The notes beneath the pieces were generated by a model, which saw nothing but the letters and a program-made list of their open reading frames with translations, searched no databases and was not told where the DNA came from. The position numbers and the translations under genes are program-made. DNA of 42,197 nt, from NCBI RefSeq assembly GCF_002979555.1, contig NZ_PCOZ01000027.1, forward strand, positions 1 through 42,197, read 5' to 3'. This document shows, one piece after another, positions 24,210 through 32,599 of the stretch (position 1 is its first letter; each line of letters begins with the position of its first letter). This DNA is from Pseudomonas sp. MYb60. GTDB lineage: Bacteria; Pseudomonadota; Gammaproteobacteria; Pseudomonadales; Pseudomonadaceae.

Positions 24210-24904
24210 CGCCGCCAAAAGCGGCCTGGCCAGAGGACATGCGGCATACAGCCGGCCCTGACCATCGCAATTCATCAGGACGCGAGGCCGTCCTACGGGG
24301 CTTTCGCCACCCTGGAAGGCTCAAGATTGTAACAAGCGCAGGTGACATGAGGCCTGAAGCGAGTGCAGAAAGCAGAGTGAATACTCGCGTTTTGCGCCGA
24401 TATTTACGGCCAGTTCACAAAGTGCAGTCAGTCTTGGACCAGACCACGGCGAATACTTCGGAAACAACGCCTGTTAAGAGCTGAGCGAGAGCGCAGTCGC
24501 CCTCGCCCAGTCTTGTTTAGCCATGAGCGTGGACTCCCCATTGGAGAACACGGTAAATGCCAACCCGCTGCGGATTCTGCGCGCGGCAGCACCCGAATTA
24601 TCAGGGATACGTGTAGGGTGGAGATGCACAACCGTCGGACCGTGTAGCACTAGGCTTATATTTAGACGCTTCATCTCGTCCACAGTCGCCGGTTGATTCC
24701 TCCTCCTGACCTTAGCTTTTGTTGAAGTGGTGCCTTTGTCACCACCGCTAACAAGCAGGACGCGTCCGTCGCGATACCGGCCCAATTGGCCGGTGTTTGC
24801 TGGACACTGGAGTGGCCAACCACTCTTGACGCACCTGACACCGACCGTGAGAAGTCGTGTGTGCCGAACGCCGTTTCCGGCAGCCCGGAAACCGACGGTA
24901 CAAC
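24210..24904 (+). promoter_or_regulatory. Long structured 5' leader of rne
   Basis: About 695 nt between the predicted start site and the rne ATG with no convincing gene. Clear stems: GTGGTG/CACCAC (24727-24745), ACCGGCC/GGCCGGT (24776-24794) and GTTTCCGG/CCGGAAAC (24873-24892, 4-nt loop), the last ending 12 nt before the ATG. No good Shine-Dalgarno sequence is seen. In E. coli, RNase E binds hairpins in its own leader to limit its level; a similar autoregulation is inferred here. A 45-codon frame (24347-24484) in the leader is a weak candidate leader peptide. Confidence 0.65.
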
Positions 24905-27900
24905 ATGAAAAGAATGCTGATTAACGCAACTCAACCCGAAGAGTTGCGTGTTGCACTGGTAGATGGCCAGCGCCTCTACGACCTGGACATCGAATCCGGT
25001 GCACGCGAGCAAAAGAAGGCCAACATCTATAAAGGCCGTATTACTCGCATCGAACCAAGCCTTGAGGCTGCCTTTGTCGATTTCGGCTCCGAGCGCCACG
25101 GCTTTCTGCCCCTCAAAGAAATCTCCCGCGAATACTTCAAGAAAGCCCCTGAAGGCCGCGTGAACATCAAGGACGTCCTGAGCGAAGGCCAGGAAGTCAT
25201 CGTCCAGGTCGAGAAAGAAGAGCGTGGCAACAAGGGCGCAGCCCTCACCACCTTCATCAGCCTGGCTGGCCGTTACCTGGTCCTGATGCCAAACAACCCA
25301 CGTGCCGGCGGTATCTCCCGTCGCATCGAAGGCGAAGAGCGCAACGAACTGCGCGAAGCGCTGAACGGCCTCATCGCACCGGCCGACATGGGCCTGATCG
25401 TTCGCACTGCCGGCCTGGGCCGCAGCAGCGAAGAAATGCAGTGGGACCTCGACTACCTGCTGCAACTGTGGACCGCCATCAAAGAAGCGTCCCTGGACCG
25501 TTCCGCGCCATTCCTGATCTACCAGGAAAGCAACGTGATCATCCGCGCCATCCGCGATTACCTGCGCCAGGACATCGGCGAAGTGCTGATCGACAGCGTT
25601 GAAGCCCAGGACGAAGCCCTGACCTTCATCCGCCAGGTGATGCCGCAGTACGCCAGCAAGATCAAGCTGTACGAAGACAGCGTGCCGCTGTTCAACCGTT
25701 TCCAGATCGAAAGCCAGATCGAGACCGCCTTCCAGCGCGTCGTCGAACTGCCTTCCGGTGGCTCCATCGTGATCGACCCGACCGAAGCCCTGGTGTCCAT
25801 CGACATCAACTCGGCGCGTGCGACCAAAGGCAGCGACATCGAAGAAACCGCCCTGCAGACCAACCTGGAAGCGGCTGAAGAAATCGCCCGCCAACTGCGC
25901 CTGCGTGATATCGGCGGCCTGATCGTGATCGACTTCATCGACATGACCCCTGCCAAGAACCAGCGCGCCGTGGAAGAAAAAGTCCGCGAATGCCTGGAAG
26001 CTGACCGTGCCCGCGTACAAGTCGGCCGCATCTCCCGCTTCGGCCTGCTGGAAATGTCCCGTCAGCGCCTGCGTCCATCCCTGGGCGAGAGCAGCGGTAT
26101 CGTCTGCCCGCGTTGCAACGGCACCGGCATCATCCGTGACGTTGAATCGCTGTCCCTGGCGATCCTGCGCCTGATCGAAGAAGAAGCCCTGAAAGACCGC
26201 ACCGCCGAAGTCCGCGCACAAGTGCCGATCCCGGTGGCCGCGTTCCTGCTCAACGAAAAACGCAACTCGATCACCAAGATCGAACTGCGCACCCGTGCTC
26301 GTATCGTCATCCTGCCGAACGATCACCTCGAGACGCCGCACTTCGAAGTGCAACGCCTGCGTGATGACAGCCCGGAAGCCCACAGCGGCCAGTCCAGCTA
26401 CGAAATCGCTGCTGCCGCTGCCGAAGTGGAAGAAGTCCAGCCAGCCGCTGCGACCCGCACCCTGGTACGCCAGGAAGCCGCCGTGAAAACCGCGCCAGCC
26501 CGTGCCAACGCACCGGTGCCGGTTGAAGCCGCTGCCCCGGTTGCTGCGCCGGCCGCCCTGCCTGAGCCAAGCCTGTTCAAGGGCCTGGTGAAGTCGCTGG
26601 TGAGCCTGTTCGCCACCAAGGAAGAGCCAGCCGCTCCGGTCGTGGTCGAAAAACCCGCCACCGAGCGTCCAGCGCGCAACGAAGAGCGTCGCAACGGTCG
26701 TCAACAGAGCCGCAACCGTAATGGTCGCCGCGACGAAGAGCGCAAGCCGCGCGAAGAACGTGCACCGCGTGAAGACCGCGCGCCACGTGAAGAGCGCCAG
26801 CCTCGCGAAGCCCGTGAAGACGCCCCGGCCGTAGCCCGCGAAGAACGTGCACCGCGTGAAGAACGCGCACCACGTACACCCCGCGCACCGCGTGAAGACC
26901 GCAAGCCACGTGGCGAGCGCGAAGAGCGTGTGCGTGAACTGCGCGAACCGCTGGACGCCGTCCCTGCCGTCGCCGGTGCTGCCGTGGTCGCTGAAGAGCG
27001 CCCGGCCCGCCAGCCGCGTGAAGAACGTGCCCCACGTGAAGAGCGTCAACCGCGCGCACCGCGTGAAGAACGTCAACCACGTGCCGAGCAAGCCGCTGCC
27101 GCCAGTGAAGAAGAAGTGCTGACCGGTGAAGAGCAACTGCAGGAAGACGGTCAGGAAGGCGCCGAAGGCGATCGTCCACGCCGCCGCTCCCGTGGCCAGC
27201 GTCGTCGCAGCAACCGTCGTGAGCGTCAGCGTGACGCCAACGGCAATGTGATCGAAGGCTCGGAAGAGACCGGCGAAAACGCAGAAGCTGCCAGCAGCGA
27301 GCCGACCGGCGCCGACCTGGCTGCCGGCCTGGCCGTTACCGCTGCCGTTGCAAGCTCGGCGATCAGCGCACCGGCTGAAGCCCAGGCTCACGAGCAGGCT
27401 GAGCGCGCCACTGCTGCTGTCGAGGAACATGTCGCAGTAGAAGCACCGGCTGCCGAGACCCCAGCGGTTGAAGCGCCTGTTGCTGAAACGCCAGTCGTCG
27501 AAGCACCGGTTGCTGAAACCCCAGTGGTTGAAGCACCGGTTGTCGAAGCGACCACCCCGGTGGAAGCACCCGTTGTTCCGGAAGTGGAAGTGGCACCGGT
27601 TCAAGATGCCCAGCCTGAAGTTGAAGTGGCCGCGATTGAGTCCGCTCCGGCGGTTGAGCCTGAGCCAGTGACTGAAGCCGTGGTTGAAGCGCCTGTTGTC
27701 GAAGCCGCCCCAGAAGTGCGTGAAGTTCGTGAAGTTCGTGAAGTTCGTGAAGAACAGACCGCCTTCCAGTGGCATGCCGAGCCAACTGCTCCGGTTGAAG
27801 CGCCTGCCCCGGCGGCAGAAGAAGCGCCAGCACCGATTGCCGAAGTGATTGTCGCCGAACCAGCCCCTGTGGTTGAGCCCGCTCCAGTCGACGAGCCTGC

Positions 27901-28084
27901 GCCAGTGGTTGAAGCACCGGTGGTTGCCGAAGTGGCAGCCCCCGTGGTTGAAGCCGCCCCGGCCAGCGCCCTGACCGAAAACGGCCGTGCGCCGAACGAC
28001 CCACGTGAAGTGCGTCGCCGTCGCAAGGAAGCTGAAGCTGCCGCAGCACTGAAAGCAGAGCAAGAGAGCAATCCTCTGGTCTGA
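24905..28084 (+). CDS. rne: Ribonuclease E
   Basis: A 1059-residue endoribonuclease and degradosome scaffold. Start at 24905 (MKRMLINATQPEELRVALVD) is the family start. N-terminal half: S1 domain (about 37-120), DNase I-like site with catalytic Asp in SIDINSAR and VIDFIDM, and the Zn-link CPRCNGTG. SLFKGLVKSLVSLFA (from residue 556) is a likely membrane-targeting amphipathic helix. The C-terminal half is disordered: Arg/Glu-rich APREER-type repeats (about 610-740), a basic RRRSRGQRRRSNRRERQR patch (RNA binding), long Val-Glu-Ala-Pro repeats, an EVR x4 tract, and a terminal NDPREVRRRRKEAE motif. It processes rRNA, tRNA precursors and mRNA. Confidence 0.95.
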   Translation: MKRMLINATQPEELRVALVDGQRLYDLDIESGAREQKKANIYKGRITRIEPSLEAAFVDFGSERHGFLPLKEISREYFKKAPEGRVNIKDVLSEGQEVIVQVEKEERGNKGAALTTFISLAGRYLVLMPNNPRAGGISRRIEGEERNELREALNGLIAPADMGLIVRTAGLGRSSEEMQWDLDYLLQLWTAIKEASLDRSAPFLIYQESNVIIRAIRDYLRQDIGEVLIDSVEAQDEALTFIRQVMPQYASKIKLYEDSVPLFNRFQIESQIETAFQRVVELPSGGSIVIDPTEALVSIDINSARATKGSDIEETALQTNLEAAEEIARQLRLRDIGGLIVIDFIDMTPAKNQRAVEEKVRECLEADRARVQVGRISRFGLLEMSRQRLRPSLGESSGIVCPRCNGTGIIRDVESLSLAILRLIEEEALKDRTAEVRAQVPIPVAAFLLNEKRNSITKIELRTRARIVILPNDHLETPHFEVQRLRDDSPEAHSGQSSYEIAAAAAEVEEVQPAAATRTLVRQEAAVKTAPARANAPVPVEAAAPVAAPAALPEPSLFKGLVKSLVSLFATKEEPAAPVVVEKPATERPARNEERRNGRQQSRNRNGRRDEERKPREERAPREDRAPREERQPREAREDAPAVAREERAPREERAPRTPRAPREDRKPRGEREERVRELREPLDAVPAVAGAAVVAEERPARQPREERAPREERQPRAPREERQPRAEQAAAASEEEVLTGEEQLQEDGQEGAEGDRPRRRSRGQRRRSNRRERQRDANGNVIEGSEETGENAEAASSEPTGADLAAGLAVTAAVASSAISAPAEAQAHEQAERATAAVEEHVAVEAPAAETPAVEAPVAETPVVEAPVAETPVVEAPVVEATTPVEAPVVPEVEVAPVQDAQPEVEVAAIESAPAVEPEPVTEAVVEAPVVEAAPEVREVREVREVREEQTAFQWHAEPTAPVEAPAPAAEEAPAPIAEVIVAEPAPVVEPAPVDEPAPVVEAPVVAEVAAPVVEAAPASALTENGRAPNDPREVRRRRKEAEAAAALKAEQESNPLV
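26740..27120 (+). repeat. Degenerate coding repeats in RNase E (REER-type)
   Basis: Imperfect repeats of a CGTGAAGAACGTGCACC-like unit encode reiterated APREERAPRE/REERQPR motifs. They give a charged, disordered region probably binding RNA or partner proteins; length is likely to vary between strains. Confidence 0.7.
27713..27748 (+). repeat. 9-bp tandem repeat x4 in rne
   Basis: GAAGTGCGT followed by three perfect copies of GAAGTTCGT, encoding EVR four times. It is in frame, so copy-number changes would not disrupt the gene. Confidence 0.9.
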
Positions 28085-28098
28085 TTCCAGCTGCAACT

Positions 28099-28136
28099 GA
28101 AAAGCCCCGCCTGATCACTCAGGCGGGGCTTTTTTA
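28099..28136. terminator. Bidirectional terminator between rne and the MocA-like gene
   Basis: A 12-bp GC-rich stem (AGCCCCGCCTGA with TCAGGCGGGGCT) flanked by A-run and T-run, between convergent genes. It is strongest for rne (six T). Confidence 0.92.
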
Positions 28137-28149
28137 TGGGCTCTCACAG

Positions 28150-28740
28150 TCAGATGTGAGCAAAATTCAGCGAGTGCGGCAGATCGACATCCCAAAGCAC
28201 ACCAGGGTCCTTGACCAACACTTCGTGCACGGTCGCCTGAGCAAACAGCGGCTTGGCGCCACGATCACCGGTCAAGGCCATCAGCCCCGGCCCAAATGCC
28301 TGGCCAAACGCCACAGGATGCCCATAGCGCCCCTCCTGCACTGGCACACTGATGCTGCCCTGCCCCAGCCCATCAATTACCCGCTCGATGCTCGACGGCC
28401 GAATAAACGGCATATCCCCCAGCACCACCAGCCAGCCATCCGCCGGACCACTGGCCGCAACCGCCGCCGCAATACTCTCGCCCATACCGGTTGAGCGCAG
28501 CAGCAGGACTTCGCAGCCATAGGCTTCGGCCAACCGGACAACGTCCGTGCGATCAGGGGAGGTCACCACCCAGCGCTTCACGACACACTCAGGCAGGTTC
28601 ACGAGCACCTGCTCGATAACCGGCCGCACCACACCGTCCAGGCCAACGCAGTCCACCCACAACTTATCCTGGTCGGCCCCGGCTTCGGCCCGGAAGCGAC
28701 TGCCCTGCCCCGCCGCCAGCACAATCGCAGTGACGGTCAC
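28150..28740 (-). CDS. MobA/MocA-like molybdenum cofactor nucleotidyltransferase
   Basis: A 196-residue NTP transferase. VLAAGQGSRF (about residues 7-16) is the nucleotide-binding loop with the conserved Gly-Arg/Ser; VLGDMPFI holds the metal Asp, and GHPVAF is the third motif. It most resembles MocA-type CTP:molybdopterin cytidylyltransferases, which make the cytosine-dinucleotide form used by xanthine-oxidase-family enzymes, rather than MobA. The ATG overlaps the XdhC stop (ATGA), so the two are coupled. The hydroxylase they would serve is not in the window. CTP versus GTP specificity is inferred. Confidence 0.82.
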   Translation of the reverse strand: MTVTAIVLAAGQGSRFRAEAGADQDKLWVDCVGLDGVVRPVIEQVLVNLPECVVKRWVVTSPDRTDVVRLAEAYGCEVLLLRSTGMGESIAAAVAASGPADGWLVVLGDMPFIRPSSIERVIDGLGQGSISVPVQEGRYGHPVAFGQAFGPGLMALTGDRGAKPLFAQATVHEVLVKDPGVLWDVDLPHSLNFAHI

Positions 28741-29723
28741 TCAGCGACCACCGGCAACGGTTTCTTCTGCATCGGCGCCACGCCGTTCTTGATCGCGACA
28801 ATTTCCGCCATCAACGACAGCGCGATTTCAGCGGGCGTGTGGCTGCCGATGTGCAAGCCGATCGGCCCGTGCAGGCGTGCAATCGCTTCCGTCGACAGCC
28901 CCAGCGCCACGAGGTTTTCACGGCGCTTCTGGCTGTTGACCCGGGAACCCAGGGCGCCAATGTAGAACGCCGGGGAATTCAGCGCCGTCAGCAACGCCAT
29001 ATCATCCAGACGCGGGTCATGGGTGAGGCAAACAATGGCCGTGCGCTCATCGGTCTGGATGTTCAACACCGCTTCATCGGGCATGCCCGGTACAAAACGA
29101 CCGTGCTGGGCCTCCCAGCCGTAGACAAACTCTTCGCGGGGATCACAGATCAACACTTCGAAATCCAGCAACCGCGCCATCTCGGCCACGTAGCGCGACA
29201 ACTGCCCTGCCCCGATCAACAGCAAACGCCAGCGTGGGCCGTAGATGGCCCGCAGGCGCTCACCGTCGAACGTGACGCTGTCGGTCTTGCTCGCGGCACT
29301 CAAGGTCACCGCGCCGGTTGCCAGGTCCAGCTCGCGGGCGACAATCTGATGGTCTTCACAGCGCGCCAGCAACTGCGCCACCCATTCCCATTCGTCCACG
29401 CGTTCCTCGGTCAGGCGCAACGTGCCGCCGCAGGGCAGGCCGAAGCGCGCCGCTTCATCGCGGGTGACGCCGTAGGTCACCAACTGCACCGGCGGCCCGT
29501 CAGCCGGCAACCGGCCGTCGTGCAGGCGCGCGATCAAGTCATCCTCGATGCAGCCGCCAGACACCGAACCAATCACCACGCCGTCGCCACGCAACGCGAG
29601 CATCGCGCCCGGTGGCCGCGGTGCGCTGCCCCAGGTCTGCACGACGCTGTACAACACCACTCGCTGCCCGGCGCGGCGCCATTCGAGCACGCTGCGCAGG
29701 ACATTCAAATCCACACTGTCCAC
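28737..29723 (-). CDS. XdhC/CoxI family protein
   Basis: A 328-residue maturation factor for molybdenum hydroxylases. The N-terminal XdhC domain shows GSVSGGCIEDDLIARL (about residues 52-67) and GLPCGGTLRL, whose Cys is thought to bind the cofactor. The C-terminal Rossmann-like domain has LLIGAGQLSRYVAEMARLL followed by VLICDPREEF. XdhC binds the cofactor, promotes its sulfuration and hands it to the apoenzyme. Paired with the MocA-like gene in one operon. Confidence 0.88.
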   Translation of the reverse strand: MDSVDLNVLRSVLEWRRAGQRVVLYSVVQTWGSAPRPPGAMLALRGDGVVIGSVSGGCIEDDLIARLHDGRLPADGPPVQLVTYGVTRDEAARFGLPCGGTLRLTEERVDEWEWVAQLLARCEDHQIVARELDLATGAVTLSAASKTDSVTFDGERLRAIYGPRWRLLLIGAGQLSRYVAEMARLLDFEVLICDPREEFVYGWEAQHGRFVPGMPDEAVLNIQTDERTAIVCLTHDPRLDDMALLTALNSPAFYIGALGSRVNSQKRRENLVALGLSTEAIARLHGPIGLHIGSHTPAEIALSLMAEIVAIKNGVAPMQKKPLPVVAE

Positions 29724-29798
29724 AAAACCTCCTGCAAGCGTTACAACCGATTCACTTACTGTAAAACAAAAGCCGCCAAAGTAATGTGCCAGAAACGC

Positions 29799-29825
29799 AA
29801 ACGCCCCGAACCAGTCGGGGCGTTT
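29799..29825. terminator. Hairpin terminator downstream of dctA
   Basis: AAACGCCCCGA pairs with TCGGGGCGTTT around a 5-nt loop. On the minus strand it lies 38 nt after the dctA stop; the T-run is short, but the stem is strong. Confidence 0.72.
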
Positions 29826-29862
29826 GTGGGTTGCCGTGGCGTCAGGTCACGCCATCAGCGAC

Positions 29863-31194
29863 TTACTTGACGACAGGTGCAGGGCCTTCGGCCACGCCCA
29901 GGTCGTCGATTTCGCGGGTTTCCGAGATACCGGTACCGCCGGACGCCAGCTCGCTTTGCAGCTTGTCGGTGTCCAGTTCCTTGACCCACTTGGCCACGAC
30001 GATGGTGGCAACGGCGTTACCCACCAGGTTGGTCAGTGCGCGGGCTTCGGACATGAAGCGGTCGATACCCAGGATCAGCGCCAGGCCGGCAACCGGCAGG
30101 TGGCCTACGGCCGACAGGGTTGCAGCCAGTACGATGAAGCCCGAACCGGTCACGCCTGCAGCGCCTTTGGAGGACAGCAGCAGCACCAGCAGCAGGGTGA
30201 TCTGGTGGGTGATGTCCATGTGGGTGTCAGTCGCCTGGGCGATGAACACGGCAGCCATGGTCAGGTAGATCGAGGTACCGTCGAGGTTGAAGGAGTAGCC
30301 GGTCGGGATCACCAGGCCTACTACGGATTTCTTCGCACCCAGACGCTCCATCTTGATCAGCATGCGTGGCAGTGCGGACTCGGAGGAGGAAGTACCCAGT
30401 ACGATCAGCAGCTCTTCACGGATGTAGCGAACCAGCTTCAGCACGCTGAAACCGTGAGCGCGGCAGATACCGCCCAGCACCACCAGCACGAACAGCAGGC
30501 ACGTGATGTAGAAGCAGATCATCAGCTGGCCCAGTTGCACCAGCGAGCCAACGCCGTAGGCACCGATGGTGAACGCCATGGCGCCCAGGGCACCGATTGG
30601 CGCGAGCTTCATGATCATGTTGATGATGTTGAACATCACGTGGGCGAAGCGATCGATGAAGTCCAGTACCGGCTTGCCGTAGGCACCCAGGCGGTGCAGG
30701 GCGAAACCGAAGATCACCGAGAACATCAGCACTTGCAGGATGTCGCCGTTGGCGAAGGCGCCGACGATGGTGTTCGGGATGACGTTGAGGATAAAGCCGA
30801 CGATGCTCTGATCTTTACCGGCAGTCACGTAGGCCGCGACTTTGGAGGCGTCCAGGGTAGCGACGTCGATGTGCATGCCGTTGCCCGGTTGCACGACGTT
30901 GACCACGATCAGGCCGATCAGCAGCGCGATGGTCGAAACGATTTCGAAGTACAACAACGCGTAGCCACCGGTCTTGCCCACCGACTTCATGCTTTGCATG
31001 CCAGCGATGCCGCTGACAACAGTGCAGAAGATGATGGGGGCGATGACCATTTTGATCAGTTTGATGAACCCGTCACCCAGTGGCTTGAGGGCCACACCGG
31101 TCTGCGGGTAGAAGTGCCCCAGCAGGATACCGATAACGATTGCGACGATTACCTGGAAATACAGGGTTTTGTAGAATGGCTGACGAGTCGTCAT
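29863..31194 (-). CDS. dctA: C4-dicarboxylate transporter DctA
   Basis: A 443-residue DAACS-family symporter for succinate, fumarate and malate. I start at 31194 (MTTRQPFYKTLYFQVIVAIV); the frame open to 31407 would add 71 residues through the promoter region. Typical features: the GILLGHFYPQ N-terminal segment, the Ser-rich reentrant loop LGTSSSESALPRML, and PTGYSFNLDGTSIYLTM, which carries ion and substrate ligands. About eight TM segments plus two hairpins. A sigma-54 promoter and DctD-like boxes lie upstream. PAO1 PA1183. Confidence 0.94.
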   Translation of the reverse strand: MTTRQPFYKTLYFQVIVAIVIGILLGHFYPQTGVALKPLGDGFIKLIKMVIAPIIFCTVVSGIAGMQSMKSVGKTGGYALLYFEIVSTIALLIGLIVVNVVQPGNGMHIDVATLDASKVAAYVTAGKDQSIVGFILNVIPNTIVGAFANGDILQVLMFSVIFGFALHRLGAYGKPVLDFIDRFAHVMFNIINMIMKLAPIGALGAMAFTIGAYGVGSLVQLGQLMICFYITCLLFVLVVLGGICRAHGFSVLKLVRYIREELLIVLGTSSSESALPRMLIKMERLGAKKSVVGLVIPTGYSFNLDGTSIYLTMAAVFIAQATDTHMDITHQITLLLVLLLSSKGAAGVTGSGFIVLAATLSAVGHLPVAGLALILGIDRFMSEARALTNLVGNAVATIVVAKWVKELDTDKLQSELASGGTGISETREIDDLGVAEGPAPVVK

Positions 31195-31329
31195 TGCAAA
31201 ATTCCTCAATCGTCCCGTGTGGCAAAGATCCGCCATTGCCCACGACACTTCAATTGCGAACCCTCCTGCACTGGAGGGATTTGTTGTTTGCGAGACCTGT
31301 AGGTTCAGGCCTGCGCTGTAATCCTTATC

Positions 31330-31344
31330 GCAAACGCCGTGCCA
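31330..31344 (-). promoter_or_regulatory. Sigma-54 promoter of dctA
   Basis: On the minus strand TGGCAC (31344-31339), a 5-nt spacer and TTGC (31333-31330) exactly match the -24/-12 RpoN consensus TGGCAC-N5-TTGC. The transcript would start near 31319, giving a 125-nt leader to dctA. RpoN control of dctA through DctBD is established in rhizobia and Pseudomonas. Confidence 0.85.
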
Positions 31345-31422
31345 CTTTGCTGAAAACCCCCCAAGCCCTTCTGACACCGGGGTTGCAGGTTTGGAGGCGC
31401 CCTCCAACGCGCCGAACCAGGT

Positions 31423-31477
31423 GGCGGTTTTCCGCCCCCTTGCCCAATCCCGTCCTACAATTTGGCGGATATCCGCC
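31423..31477. promoter_or_regulatory. Tandem DctD-type enhancer boxes
   Basis: Two perfect palindromes with GCGG-N4-CCGC cores, GGCGGTTTTCCGCC (31423-31436) and GGCGGATATCCGCC (31464-31477), lie 41 bp apart, about 110 and 150 bp upstream of the predicted sigma-54 start. The second differs at one core base from the rhizobial DctD site core GCGGAAATCCGC. A third, unrelated palindrome TTGGAGG-CGC-CCTCCAA is at 31391-31407. Binding by DctD is inferred; dctBD is not in this window. Confidence 0.65.
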
Positions 31478-31533
31478 TTGTTCGGTCATGACCCGGTGAC
31501 TACCATCCGCCCTTCCATGGATGAGGCTTTCGC

Positions 31534-32532
31534 ATGCGTGAACGTACCATCGCCAGTCACTACGCCCGAGCCGCCCTTGGCGGTGCGCGCCGGGCCGGTC
31601 ATGATTTTTCGGCGCTGCTGCAACAGGTGGGGATTACCCCCGAGCTGCTGAGCGAGCCCCGCGCGCGCATCGCTCCAGAACAATTTACCCGGTTGCTGCA
31701 GTTGCTCTGGCTGGCGCTGGACGACGAGTACCTGGGCTTTGCCCAAGCGCCCAGCAAACGCGGGACCTTCGCCATGATGTGCCACGCGCTGATCCATTGC
31801 CGCACCTTGGAGAAGGCTCTGGAACGCGGCTTTTTATTTTATAGCCTGTTCCCACAAGGCCCGCGTTGGCAGTTGACGAGGGAAGGCGAAATGGCCCGCT
31901 TGAGCCTGGACGACGCCCACCTGTGGGACCCGGATCACTTCCTCAGTGAGTGCCTGCTGGTGATCTGGCATCGCCTCGGCAGCTGGCTGATCGGCCAGCG
32001 TATTCGGCTGCACCAGGTCACGTTCAGCTACACCCAGCCGCCCCATGCCAGCGAATATGACCTGCTGTTTCCCTGCGCCCAGCAATTCGGCGCGCCGAAC
32101 ACCAGCCTGGTATTTCCCACGCGCTACCTGAGCCTGCCGTTGTTGCAGGATGAGCGCACCCTCAAGCATTTTCTCGAACGCTCACCCGCCGACCTGCTGT
32201 CGCGTCCCGATGAGGGCGACAGCCTGAGCAGCCAGCTCAGACGCCTATTGAGCCGCGACCGCACGCCCTGGCCGGACCTGGACGCCGTCGCCCAGCATTT
32301 GCACATCAGCCCACAGACCCTGCGCCGGCACTTGCGTGAGGAAGGCACCAGCTTCCAGGCCCTCAAGGATGAGCTGCGGCGGGACATCGCCATCTACCAT
32401 TTGGGGCGAGCGGATTTGTCGCTGCAGGCGATTGCCGAGCAACTCGGGTTCTCGGAACCGTCGGCGTTTCATCGGGCATTCAAGAAGTGGACGGGGCTGA
32501 CGCCGGGGGCTTATCGCGCGCAAGAGAGCTAG
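31534..32532 (+). CDS. AraC-family transcriptional regulator
   Basis: A 332-residue regulator with an N-terminal arabinose-binding-like ligand domain of the type seen in OruR/ArgR-like and quinone/fatty-acid-responsive AraC proteins, and a C-terminal double helix-turn-helix (LDAVAQHLHISPQTLRRHL and LQAIAEQLGFSEPSAFHRAFKKWTG). Divergent to dctA with 339 nt between; the pair corresponds to PAO1 PA1182-PA1183. It may regulate dctA or an unlinked pathway; nothing in the sequence decides. Confidence 0.88.
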   Translation: MRERTIASHYARAALGGARRAGHDFSALLQQVGITPELLSEPRARIAPEQFTRLLQLLWLALDDEYLGFAQAPSKRGTFAMMCHALIHCRTLEKALERGFLFYSLFPQGPRWQLTREGEMARLSLDDAHLWDPDHFLSECLLVIWHRLGSWLIGQRIRLHQVTFSYTQPPHASEYDLLFPCAQQFGAPNTSLVFPTRYLSLPLLQDERTLKHFLERSPADLLSRPDEGDSLSSQLRRLLSRDRTPWPDLDAVAQHLHISPQTLRRHLREEGTSFQALKDELRRDIAIYHLGRADLSLQAIAEQLGFSEPSAFHRAFKKWTGLTPGAYRAQES

Positions 32533-32550
32533 CGGGCTGTTGCCTGGACC

Positions 32551-32582
32551 GGCCTCTTCGCGGGCGTGCCCACGATGAGGCC
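32551..32582. terminator. Degenerate REP hairpin between araC-type gene and phoQ
   Basis: GGCCTC (32551-32556) pairs with GAGGCC (32577-32582); the intervening TTCGCGGGCGTGCCCAC is a decayed piece of the GCGGGC-type REP. It lies between convergent genes and may terminate both, though no T-run is present. Confidence 0.4.
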
Positions 32583-32599
32583 AGCACAGCCAGCGATGA

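Noticed and set aside
24347..24484. 45-codon frame in the rne leader as an independent gene
   Set aside because: Weak ribosome-binding site and no recognisable product; kept only as a possible leader peptide.
24671..28096. 1141-codon open frame antisense to rne
   Set aside because: Its low-complexity, Phe/Gly/Arg/His-rich protein is the mirror of repeat-rich rne codons; rne has full domain and catalytic support on the plus strand.
29824..31302. 492-codon plus-strand frame opposite dctA
   Set aside because: Antisense shadow of a well-defined transporter gene.
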